Positions 55,001-61,308 of a stretch of 64,000 nt of DNA are shown here, piece after piece (within the stretch, counting starts at the first letter, position 1; the number at the start of each line of letters is the position of its first letter). The DNA is from GAS368 sp965227745 (lineage in GTDB: Bacteria > Verrucomicrobiota > Verrucomicrobiia > Opitutales > Opitutaceae). The stretch is taken from positions 434,001 to 498,000 of the forward strand of contig OZ245769.1 in NCBI GenBank assembly GCA_965227745.1. Reading direction: 5' to 3'. Below the pieces are notes generated by a model. That model was not told where the DNA came from and searched no databases. It was given only the letters and a program-made list of their open reading frames with translations. The translations under genes were made by a program, and so were the position numbers.

Positions 55001-55167
55001 GCCGTCTCCGCCTCGGCGATCTCCCGCCCACCGGCAAATGGATCCGCCTCACCGTTCCCGCCAAAGCCGTCGCCCTCGAAAACACCGAGGTCAACGGCAT
55101 GGGCTTCGCCCACGTCGACGGCAAAGCGGCGTGGGATTCCACGGGCCGCGCGGCGACGAAGAAGTAG
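52042..55167 (+). CDS. Second secreted GH9 glycoside hydrolase, paralogue of the first
   Basis: A 1041-residue protein. The ATG at 52042 begins a signal peptide (MPIRLPLVFRTVLVLFATVA, cleavage near LCA-QT). It matches the first GH9 protein from its pre-catalytic beta region onward (RVLSPSLLEVTVIMVKE aligns with HVLSPNLLELKLINTKE) but lacks the two N-terminal modules and the TPPVV linker. CelD_N-type domain starts at AIHVNQEGYVP; catalytic residues are D373/D376 (GGHHDAGDYSKYT) and E770 (FNVTTEYITVN). One copy of the ~150-residue module ends the protein (WEHRAYWGANVITYG). Spacing between catalytic residues is nearly equal in both paralogues, which points to tandem duplication followed by module gain or loss. 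Confidence 0.9.
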   Translation: MPIRLPLVFRTVLVLFATVASLCAQTRSATDERSLAIPVPGERSLRVLSPSLLEVTVIMVKEPDSTLKKIQSALTGGPAAPEKALTTLEVAVDGQTVKVAATGWKRRAAYAPIARRDMRVSTQLYLQLAAPLDLSGPIKTIAVRDPSGALGEGSDKTPLTATTEPRRLSPAIHVNQEGYVPDFPKKAMIGYYLGDLGEMPIAASLGFTIVEAKSGKEVFKGDLTSRPDVGQNISPLPYQLVLVADFSALTTPGEYQLVVPGLGASYPFLVDDGIAMGFARTYALGLYEQRCGCSNDLPYTRFIHAACHVGWAQIPSPQSNDEFKFTWSKIEGYAAQPSPDNPPQAAAKLTSEAAQLFPFVKKGTVDVAGGHHDAGDYSKYTINSTSLIHYLMFTADAVPGVAKLDNLGIPESGDGIPDVIQEAKWEADFLAKMQDTDGGFYFLVYPKTREYESGALPEKGDAQVVWPKNTAVTAASVAALAQCASSPAFKKHYPEAAAKYLKQAELGWKFLQAAIAKYGKDAAYQKITFYGDHYTHNDEFAWAACELYLATGNTAYHEQLLKWFPNPADPASFRWGWWRMSESWGNMIRSYAFAARSGRLPKEKLDARYLDICEGQVIAAAQDALLWSQRNAYATPFPLPTKKTRGGGWYFSLDQASDLAVAWLIEPKPAYLDALVGAMNYEGGTNPVNVTYLTGLGIKRQREVVSQYAQNDRRVLPPTGIPIGNIQAGYSHSGVYGTELREITYPNDAADSAAFAIYDRWSDAFNVTTEYITVNQARGFLASVVLASRTKAIERPWRAKPAKIIGSVGSPMRVEVEGEDLSNARIVWEGRDQEPAFGSTYQVKPSANGDTWAEAEVAWPDGRRAFGSTSLKSASGEFTWFDDALPIGANPSANDGEWAWSAADPAPQSGKMSHRYQRAAGGSSEHWFTGASSTMSVGEGDILFAWVYLDPAAPPKEIMLMWNDGSWEHRAYWGANVITYGNNNSPGRLRLGDLPPTGKWIRLTVPAKAVALENTEVNGMGFAHVDGKAAWDSTGRAATKK

Positions 55168-55226
55168 CAGTACGAGATTGGATGTAGCGCCGGTATCCGA
55201 CCGGCCTCTGCCTCGAGACCAAAAGC

Positions 55227-55250
55227 AAAAGGCCGCCTTTTCAGGCGGCC
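55227..55250. terminator. Bidirectional terminator between GH9 and regulator genes
   Basis: AAGGCCGCCT (55227-55236) pairs with AGGCGGCCTT (55241-55250), loop TTTC. On the minus strand it is followed by TTGCTTTT. It lies between the convergent second GH9 gene and the minus-strand response-regulator gene. Confidence 0.8.
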
Positions 55251-55309
55251 TTCGTTGTTAAAGTCTACGTGAAACTCTGCTCAACTCTTCTCTCACGATA
55301 AGGTCGACC

Positions 55310-56083
55310 TCACACCAGCGCTGCGCCCGCTGCCGCGTTGATCGGCGTGCGCTCGTCGGCGGAGTCTTTCTCCATAGGTGTTTCTTCCGGGGCTGGGATC
55401 GCCGCCTGCGTGATCGGCGGCGTGTTTTCGATGACGCCGTGCGCGATCGCGTAGCGGGTGAGGCCGGCGATCTCGTGGATGTGCAGCTTGTTCATGAGCT
55501 GCTGGCGGTGCTTCTCGATCGTCTTGATGCTGAGATTAAGGGCAGCGGCGATCTGCTTGTTGCCATTGCCCTCGGCGACGAGCTGCAGCACTTCGAGCTC
55601 GCGGCTCGTGAGCTGTTCGCTGCGGCGGCGGAGGGGGCGGCCCTTTACGTAGGCGCCGCGATAATAATCGAGCAGGCGACGCGAAATGGCGGGGCTGAAG
55701 AACGCGTTGCCCTTCTGCGCCTCGTGGATCGCCTTGATAAGATCGTTGGCGGCGGTCTGTTTGATGAGATAACCGCAGGCGCCGGCATCGGTGAGCTGGT
55801 GCACGTATTCATCATCTCCATACGAGGAGAGGATGAGCACCTTGGCCGAGGGATTGTCGCGCATGATCTGGCGGGTGGCCTCGAGGCCGCTGAGGTGGGG
55901 CATCGCGATGTCCATCACGATGACGTCGGGATTCAGCGCGCGCGCCATCTGGACGGCTTGGCGGCCGTTGTCGGCTTCGCCGACGACGACAATGGAGTCC
56001 TTCGCTTCGGAGGCGAGGAGGGAGCGGAGGCCTTGGCGGACCACGGTATGGTCATCAGCGAGCAACACAGATATCGTTTTCAT
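55310..56083 (-). CDS. NarL/FixJ-type response regulator
   Basis: A 257-residue regulator. The receiver has VLLADDHTVVRQGLRSLL, the phospho-Asp in DVIVMDIAMPHLSGLEATR and GYLIKQTAA. The LuxR-type domain has LTSRELEVLQLVAEG and IAAALNLSIKTIEKHRQQLM. A C-terminal tail of about 40 residues (ENTPPITQAAIPAPEETPME) is Pro/Ala-rich and likely disordered. The gene start overlaps the end of the upstream kinase gene by 29 bases, so it is that kinase's partner and the output of the RsbT-like/kinase operon. Confidence 0.95.
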   Translation of the reverse strand: MKTISVLLADDHTVVRQGLRSLLASEAKDSIVVVGEADNGRQAVQMARALNPDVIVMDIAMPHLSGLEATRQIMRDNPSAKVLILSSYGDDEYVHQLTDAGACGYLIKQTAANDLIKAIHEAQKGNAFFSPAISRRLLDYYRGAYVKGRPLRRRSEQLTSRELEVLQLVAEGNGNKQIAAALNLSIKTIEKHRQQLMNKLHIHEIAGLTRYAIAHGVIENTPPITQAAIPAPEETPMEKDSADERTPINAAAGAALV

Positions 56084-57233
56084 GGGAGTTGGATTTTGGT
56101 TCTAGTTGAAGCGGGAGTCCCGCATCGGAAAGGGGGACCTGGGCCGTCACGCGCGTGCCGCGCCCGGCGACGGATTCGATGGAAAATTTACCGTGCACCA
56201 ATCGCACGCGCTCCTGCATGCCGAGCAGGCCGAGGCGGCCGGTGCGCTTGCCGAGCTTTTCCTCGACGGAAAACGCTTTGCCATTGTCGGAGACCTCCAT
56301 CGTGAACTCGGCCGCTGTGGCGCTGAATTCGATTTTCACCTTCGTCGCGTGCGCGTGCTTCGCGATGTTATTGAGCGATTCCTGCGCGATGCGGAAAAGG
56401 ACTTCACCGCGCTGGCCGGTGATGCGACCGATCTCGGCATGCGTGCCCAGTTCGACCGGCAGGTGCGTGCGCTCGGAAAATCCGCTCACGAGCGCGCGGA
56501 GGGCAGGGTGCAGCCCGAGGTGGTCGAGCATGGCCGGCCGCAGTTCGCGGGCGAAGATGTGCACCGTCTCCATGCTCGACGCCAAAAGTGATTCCGCGTC
56601 CGCGATTTTCTTCCGCAGATCCACGTCCGAGGTGGCGTGGCGCTTGAGCATCGCGATCGTCACGTTTACCGCGGTCAGGGCTTGGCCGATCTCGTCGTGC
56701 AATTCGCGGCTGATGCGTTTGCGCTCTTCTTCCTGCGCGGTCAGCACCTGTGCGGACAGGTCATGCAGGCTCTCCTCCATCGCTTTGGCCTTTTGGAAGA
56801 GTTGAAAGTAGTGCTCCTTGGCCTCGCGCAACTGTGCCTCGGTGCGCTGACGCATCGAGATCTCCTCCTCGAGCTGCGCATTGCTGAGGGCGAGCGCCTC
56901 ATTGTGACCCGCGAGGGTCGTATTCATTTGCTCCAGCCGCTCCCACGCGCGGCGAAAGCCTCGATGCGCCGCTTCAAAAGGCGAGAGCGTCTCGAGCAAA
57001 AATGCCTCTAGCATTGGAGCGCAGCGCACCACGACGGCTGGATCGGGCGATACTACGCCATCGTTCAGGGCCTGATGGTGGAGACGGATGACGTCGAATA
57101 CGCCCAGCCCCGCGCTCATTGCGGCCCGGCCCAGTTCGTAGGCCTGTTGCAGCGTAGCTTCAGTGGGCTGCACGAGATAATCGCGCAGGGCACTGTGATA
57201 GGTAATGGGCAGACTCGACGTGCTGTTATTCAT
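56055..57233 (-). CDS. Histidine kinase with RsbU N-terminal-like domain
   Basis: A 392-residue soluble kinase. Residues 1-95 (SALRDYLVQPTEATLQQAYE, then LGRAAMSAGLGVFDVIRLHH) look like the helical N-terminal domain of the phosphatase RsbU, which binds the switch kinase RsbT. A coiled coil (105-175) leads to HisKA_3 with ERKRISRELHDEIGQALTAV and an ATPase domain with RIAQESLNNIAKHAHAT, VSDNGKAF and GLLGMQERVRLVHG. The RsbT-like gene lies 21 bases upstream in the same operon, and the response regulator overlaps downstream. The simplest reading is that RsbT controls this kinase instead of a PP2C phosphatase. That is inferred from domain similarity. Confidence 0.85.
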   Translation of the reverse strand: MNNSTSSLPITYHSALRDYLVQPTEATLQQAYELGRAAMSAGLGVFDVIRLHHQALNDGVVSPDPAVVVRCAPMLEAFLLETLSPFEAAHRGFRRAWERLEQMNTTLAGHNEALALSNAQLEEEISMRQRTEAQLREAKEHYFQLFQKAKAMEESLHDLSAQVLTAQEEERKRISRELHDEIGQALTAVNVTIAMLKRHATSDVDLRKKIADAESLLASSMETVHIFARELRPAMLDHLGLHPALRALVSGFSERTHLPVELGTHAEIGRITGQRGEVLFRIAQESLNNIAKHAHATKVKIEFSATAAEFTMEVSDNGKAFSVEEKLGKRTGRLGLLGMQERVRLVHGKFSIESVAGRGTRVTAQVPLSDAGLPLQLEPKSNSHENDICVAR

Positions 57234-57254
57234 GCGCCGCTGGAAAAGCGCGCT

Positions 57255-57719
57255 TTAGGCTGCGTGAGAATGGGCGATGTCCTGAGGGAGCCACTTCGTC
57301 ATCGTGACCGTGGTCCCTACGCCCACCGTCGACGCGATATCAAATTCGTCCATCAGCCACTTTGCCCCCGGCAGGCCCATGCCAATGCCGCGGCGCGTGG
57401 AGTAGCCGTATTTCATCGCCTGGGCCACATCGGGAATGCCCGGGCCTTGATCGCGCGCCACGATTTGCATCCCGCGACGGCCGTCGCGCACGATGGCATG
57501 AATGGTCACTTCGCCCCGGCCGGCATGATCGACAATGTTGCGCGCCACTTCGGAGATCGCCGCAGCGATGAGGGTCACATCCGCCCCGCTAAAACCGAGG
57601 GTCATGGCCGTCGTCCGGCCCCGTTGACGGGCGGCGACGATATCGACCGTGGATTTCACGGCGGTGTTGATGTCGTTCTGGAAAGTCCCCGAGTCGAGGG
57701 GGGTGGCGAGAGTTTGCAT
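57255..57719 (-). CDS. rsbT: RsbT-like switch kinase (HATPase anti-sigma type)
   Basis: A 154-residue GHKL ATPase. Its motifs follow RsbT closely: N box SEVARNIVDHAG, then VARDQGPGIPDVAQAM (G1 box), STRRGIGMGLPGAKWLMDEF (G2 box) and VGVGTTVTMTKW near the end. RsbT of the Bacillus stressosome phosphorylates STAS scaffold proteins and then binds RsbU to activate it. The next gene carries an RsbU_N-like domain fused to a histidine kinase, so the partner is next door. STAS targets in the window are at 34731-35933 and 60995-61300. It is the first gene of the minus-strand operon. Confidence 0.9.
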   Translation of the reverse strand: MQTLATPLDSGTFQNDINTAVKSTVDIVAARQRGRTTAMTLGFSGADVTLIAAAISEVARNIVDHAGRGEVTIHAIVRDGRRGMQIVARDQGPGIPDVAQAMKYGYSTRRGIGMGLPGAKWLMDEFDIASTVGVGTTVTMTKWLPQDIAHSHAA

Positions 57720-58101
57720 GGTGGTAAGTGTCGAGTGCAGGCTGGGCGGTTCTTAGCGCAAAGCGTTGCGGATAGGTCAGTGGTCGGTGGCTAGCGACCG
57801 GCGGGTGAGGAAAGCAGAGAAGTGGAGGTGGATACCAAGGGACTGGGTTGAATACCTGCCGCATAGTGGCGCACCGGGCTGGGCTGTTCCCCTCCTAAGT
57901 GTCGATGGCTTCCCGAGGCGAGTATGGGGGATTCCCCGATGCTCCCGGGCTTTTCATGATCTGGCTGACGTATCTCGGCATGGGGTGTATAGGCAGGGGT
58001 GAATACGGCATTCACCTACCCACTGGTTCCTTGGGGTGCGTGACTAATGCGTGACGAGTTTCCGACGCATTCCTTTCCCAGTCGTCCGTCCCTCAACTTC
58101 C
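57720..58101. other. Divergent intergenic region between switch operon and glycosyltransferase operon
   Basis: About 380 bases without a credible gene; short frames have no family resemblance. It must contain the promoters of the minus-strand RsbT-like operon and of the plus-strand operon at 58102. Apart from the inverted repeat at 57998-58016 I see no clear motif. Confidence 0.5.
57998..58016. promoter_or_regulatory. Inverted repeat GGTGAAT-N5-ATTCACC
   Basis: GGTGAAT (57998-58004) and ATTCACC (58010-58016) form a perfect 7-base inverted repeat with a 5-base spacer, about 85 bases before the GT4 start. It could be an operator for the plus-strand operon or a weak hairpin in its leader. Confidence 0.35.
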
Positions 58102-59322
58102 ATGCGATTGCTGTTTGTTCATGAAAAGCTGGGCGCCTTTGGTGGTGCCGAAGCCAATATTCTGGTCGTCGCGACCGAATTGGCCGCGCGCGGTCATGAC
58201 GTGGCGCTCGTTTTTGCGGAACGCAGTGGGAAAGGGGAGGGTGAGTGGGAGCAGGTGTTCACCCAGCGCTTCCAGCTAGGCCCAGTCAATGGGCCGGCCA
58301 ACGCGGCAACCGTTGCTGCCGCCGTGGGGCAATTCACCCCAGACCTGATTTTCGTCCACAAGATGTCCGACGCGAGTGTCTTGCAGGCCTTGATCGATTC
58401 GTCGATCCCCGTGGTCCGCATGGTCCATGACCACGACTTGTACTGCATGCGCGGATACAAGTATAACCCGCTCAATCGCCGCATCTGCACGCGCGGTGCT
58501 TCGCTCTACTGCGTTTTCCCGTGCGGCGCGTCGGTTTGCCGGGGTAGCGGCAAGTTTCCCGTGCGCTTCGTCAGTTACTTTGCCAAGCGCCGCGAGATTG
58601 CGCTCAACCGCAAGTTTCACCGCCTCATCGTCGCCACCGATTACATGCGCGAGGAGCTGCGTCGTAACCAATTTTCCGATACCCAAATTGAGCTCCATGC
58701 CCCGGTGCCGCGCCAGAACACGACCGCCTTACCCGCCAATTTCGGTCCGCGCAATCGCATCGTCTACGCAGGACAGATTATCCGCGGCAAGGGCGTCGAT
58801 GTCCTGCTGGAGTCTCTCGCCCGCGTCACCGTGCCTTACGAATGCCTCATCGTCGGCGATGGGAGCCATCGCGCCGAGTGCGAGCGCCTCCGCGACCGTC
58901 TCGGTCTGCAAGATAAGGTCAAGTTCCTCGGCTTCCAGCCGCAGGCCCGCTTGGCCGAGTACTATCGTGACGCGTCGCTTTCCGTCATGAGTTCGCTCTG
59001 GCCGGAGCCTTTCGGCGCCACCGGCCTCGAGGCGATGCGCTGCGGGTTGCCGGTTGTCGCTTTCGATGCCGGCGGCATCAGCGAATGGCTGATTGACGGC
59101 GTAAATGGCTTCCTCGCGCCGTGGATGGACCGCTCCGCCTTCGCGACTCGCGTCGAACTGCTGCTCAATGACAAAGCGCTCGCTCGCCAGTTGGGTGAAA
59201 CCGGCCGCCGCCTCGCGGCTGAGAAATTCGGATTCAGCGCCTACATCGATGGCCTCGAAGATCTCTTCGTCCGCGTCGCCTCGCGACCTGCCTCTCCTTC
59301 TCCCGTGTCCGCTCTTTCCTGA
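58102..59322 (+). CDS. GT4-family glycosyltransferase
   Basis: A 406-residue GT-B enzyme from the ATG at 58102, which opens directly with the first strand (MRLLFVHEKLGAFGGAEANI); a GTG 51 bases upstream is less likely. The N-terminal half includes a Cys-rich insertion (HDHDLYCMRGYKYNPLNRRI and several Cys after it), seen in a subset of GT4 enzymes. The C-terminal half has RIVYAGQIIRGKGVDVLLES and the Glu-x7-Glu region PEPFGATGLEAMRCG. It heads an operon with 14 bases to the sugar transferase gene, so it should add a sugar to the lipid-linked exopolysaccharide precursor. Confidence 0.9.
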   Translation: MRLLFVHEKLGAFGGAEANILVVATELAARGHDVALVFAERSGKGEGEWEQVFTQRFQLGPVNGPANAATVAAAVGQFTPDLIFVHKMSDASVLQALIDSSIPVVRMVHDHDLYCMRGYKYNPLNRRICTRGASLYCVFPCGASVCRGSGKFPVRFVSYFAKRREIALNRKFHRLIVATDYMREELRRNQFSDTQIELHAPVPRQNTTALPANFGPRNRIVYAGQIIRGKGVDVLLESLARVTVPYECLIVGDGSHRAECERLRDRLGLQDKVKFLGFQPQARLAEYYRDASLSVMSSLWPEPFGATGLEAMRCGLPVVAFDAGGISEWLIDGVNGFLAPWMDRSAFATRVELLLNDKALARQLGETGRRLAAEKFGFSAYIDGLEDLFVRVASRPASPSPVSALS

Positions 59323-59336
59323 CTCCTCTTCTTCTC

Positions 59337-60068
59337 ATGCGCTCCAAACTCTCTAGTCTCGATCCGAAGTTGGTGGGAAATTTCGAATCCTTCCGCCGTC
59401 CGTCCAGCCTGTGGCGTCTGAAGGCCCGCATGGTCTTCCGTCGGTTGGCGTGGCGTTGCATCATCGGCAGCGCGTCCGCGATGAAGCGGGTGGTCGATAT
59501 CGTCGGCAGCGCCTGCGCGCTCCTGCTCCTGAGCCCGGTGCTCGCGGTCGTTTCGCTGCTCGTGAAACTCGACGGTGGCCCGGTGATCTTCGCCCAGACG
59601 CGCGTCGGCCGCTGGGGCCGGGAGTTCAAGATGTTCAAGTTTCGCTCGATGCGCACCGACGCCGAGCAGCGTCTCGCGGCCTTGCTCGCGGCCAATCAGC
59701 ACACCGGGGGTGTCACGTTTAAGATCAAAAACGATCCTCGCATCACCCGCGTCGGCCGTTATCTGCGCAAATACTCCATCGATGAATTTCCCCAGTTCTT
59801 TAACGTTCTCATCGGTGACATGTCCCTCGTCGGCCCGCGCCCGCCCGTGCCGCGTGAGGTCGCGCTTTACTCGATGGCCGATCGCCGTCGTCTCGCGGTC
59901 AAGCCTGGTCTCACCTGCATCTGGCAGGTGAGTGGGCGCGCGGAAATCGATTTCCCCGGCCAAGTCAGCCTCGATGTGCGCTACATCGAGAGCCAGAGCC
60001 TCTGGGAGGATATTCGCATTCTTTTCCGCACGATCCCCGCCGTCCTCTTCGGTTCTGGTGCTTACTAA
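59337..60068 (+). CDS. Polyprenyl-phosphate sugar-1-phosphate transferase (priming enzyme)
   Basis: A 243-residue bacterial sugar transferase. One hydrophobic segment (RVVDIVGSACALLLLSPVLA) precedes the catalytic domain with the family motifs: VIFAQTRVGRWGREFKMFKF, RKYSIDEFPQFFNVLIGDMS, LVGPRPPVPREV and GLTCIWQVSGRAEI. It is the short form without the multi-helix N-terminal region of WbaP. Such enzymes start exopolysaccharide synthesis by moving sugar-1-phosphate to undecaprenyl phosphate. The sugar cannot be predicted. It lies inside the operon that ends in partner-switching regulators. Confidence 0.95.
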   Translation: MRSKLSSLDPKLVGNFESFRRPSSLWRLKARMVFRRLAWRCIIGSASAMKRVVDIVGSACALLLLSPVLAVVSLLVKLDGGPVIFAQTRVGRWGREFKMFKFRSMRTDAEQRLAALLAANQHTGGVTFKIKNDPRITRVGRYLRKYSIDEFPQFFNVLIGDMSLVGPRPPVPREVALYSMADRRRLAVKPGLTCIWQVSGRAEIDFPGQVSLDVRYIESQSLWEDIRILFRTIPAVLFGSGAY

Positions 60069-60077
60069 AATTTGAAC

Positions 60078-60998
60078 ATGAAAACGGTCCTCATCTGCCC
60101 GGCCATTCGGCCGGCCGTGCCTCAACTCTCCGAGACCACCCCACTCGCTCTTGTCCCCGTACTCGGCGAAAGCCTGGTGAATATCTGGATCGAGCATCTC
60201 GCCACCCTCGGTGCTCGCCACGTGATCGTGATCGGTTCGTATCGTGCCGATGCCATCCGCGCCGCCATTGGCGATGGCGGTCGGTGGGGGGTGAAAATCG
60301 AGTTCATCACGGTTCATGACGAGCCGACTGTGGCCGAGGCGTCCGCCCGTTTTCGCACCGACGGCGATAGCGCCTGGCTCTCCGCTCCAAACGATATTGT
60401 CGCGATGAATCACCTACCGGACCGAGCCGATCTCCCGCTCTTCGATAGTTACGCCGCGTGGTTTGCCGCCTTGGCGGCGTGGATTCCGCGCGCGCTTACA
60501 CCGGCCCGCGTCCGGGTCCGGGAGTGGCGTCCCGGTGTCTGGGTCGGAAGTGGTGCCCGCGTCTCTCCGACTGCTAAAATCCAGGCCCCCTGCTGGATCG
60601 GCGACCACGCCACGGTCGAGTCCGACGCCGTCGTCGGCCCCAATGCCATCCTCGAGGAGCGGGCCGTCGTCGATTCCGGTGCCACCGTCGCCCACAGCGT
60701 GATCGGCCCCGACACCTATGTCGGCCGCCTGATGTCGGTCTCACAATCGCTCGCGACCGGCAGCCAACTCGTAAACTGGCGCACCGAGTCGATTCTGCGT
60801 GTGCCCGATCCGTTTCTCCTCTGCTCGCTGCTCGAGCTGCCGTCCCTTTTGCCGACGAATCGTGTTACGCAGGCCGCCGCCTCGTTGGCGCGGGTGGCGC
60901 TCAAGCCTCTCGGTCTGATCACTGCGCTCTTTTCCACTGAAATCGCGCCGGTCTCTCCAAACTCTCAAACCAATCTGCGGTCTAAACGCGCTCCATGA
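60078..60998 (+). CDS. Nucleotidyltransferase-like protein with beta-helix repeats (probably not catalytic)
   Basis: A 306-residue protein; ATG 60078 is 9 bases after the sugar transferase stop. It has the order of NDP-sugar pyrophosphorylases: a Rossmann-like N-terminus (TPLALVPVLGESLVNIWIEH, ARHVIVIGSYRADAIRAAIG) and hexapeptide-type turns (PTAKIQAPCWIGDHATVESD, IGPDTYVG). However, the Gly-rich nucleotide loop (G-G-x-G-T-R-L) near the N-terminus is missing and the Lys usually in K-P-x-x-P-V is replaced. It may bind a sugar nucleotide or regulate instead of catalysing. The next gene, a STAS protein, overlaps by ATGA. Confidence 0.65.
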   Translation: MKTVLICPAIRPAVPQLSETTPLALVPVLGESLVNIWIEHLATLGARHVIVIGSYRADAIRAAIGDGGRWGVKIEFITVHDEPTVAEASARFRTDGDSAWLSAPNDIVAMNHLPDRADLPLFDSYAAWFAALAAWIPRALTPARVRVREWRPGVWVGSGARVSPTAKIQAPCWIGDHATVESDAVVGPNAILEERAVVDSGATVAHSVIGPDTYVGRLMSVSQSLATGSQLVNWRTESILRVPDPFLLCSLLELPSLLPTNRVTQAAASLARVALKPLGLITALFSTEIAPVSPNSQTNLRSKRAP

Positions 60999-61300
60999 AA
61001 ATTCACAACGAAGGGCAAAATCTGCTGGTCTCGGATATCTCTGAGCTCACAGCTGTAAATTCCGGCACCTTTCGCGACGAGGTCCACGCTGCACTGCCTG
61101 ATTCTCCCGGTGTCATTGACATCGATCTGTCGAAGACTCGTTTCGTCGACAGCAGCGGTCTGGGCGCGCTATTCGCGCTCTACCGCGCCGTGGGCGATAC
61201 CGCAGGCACTTCCCTGCGAATCCTCAATCCGACGCCGGAGATCCGGCAACTGCTCGAACTCACGCAAATGGAGCAGCTCTTCGAAATCGTCCCCCGCTGA
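60995..61300 (+). CDS. STAS-domain anti-sigma factor antagonist
   Basis: A 101-residue single-domain STAS protein. The conserved phosphorylation loop is IDIDLSKTRFVDSSGLGALF, with S53 in the place of the phosphorylated Ser of SpoIIAA. It overlaps the upstream nucleotidyltransferase-like gene by ATGA and is 8 bases ahead of the RsbW-like/PP2C gene, a standard partner-switching pair. The unphosphorylated form would bind the kinase domain of its partner and release the target. No sigma factor gene lies nearby. Confidence 0.95.
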   Translation: MKIHNEGQNLLVSDISELTAVNSGTFRDEVHAALPDSPGVIDIDLSKTRFVDSSGLGALFALYRAVGDTAGTSLRILNPTPEIRQLLELTQMEQLFEIVPR

Positions 61301-61308
61301 TCACGTCC

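Noticed and set aside
53494..55113. A 539-codon minus-strand frame across the second GH9 gene.
   Set aside because: Same kind of antisense shadow; the sense strand has the catalytic residues and signal peptide.
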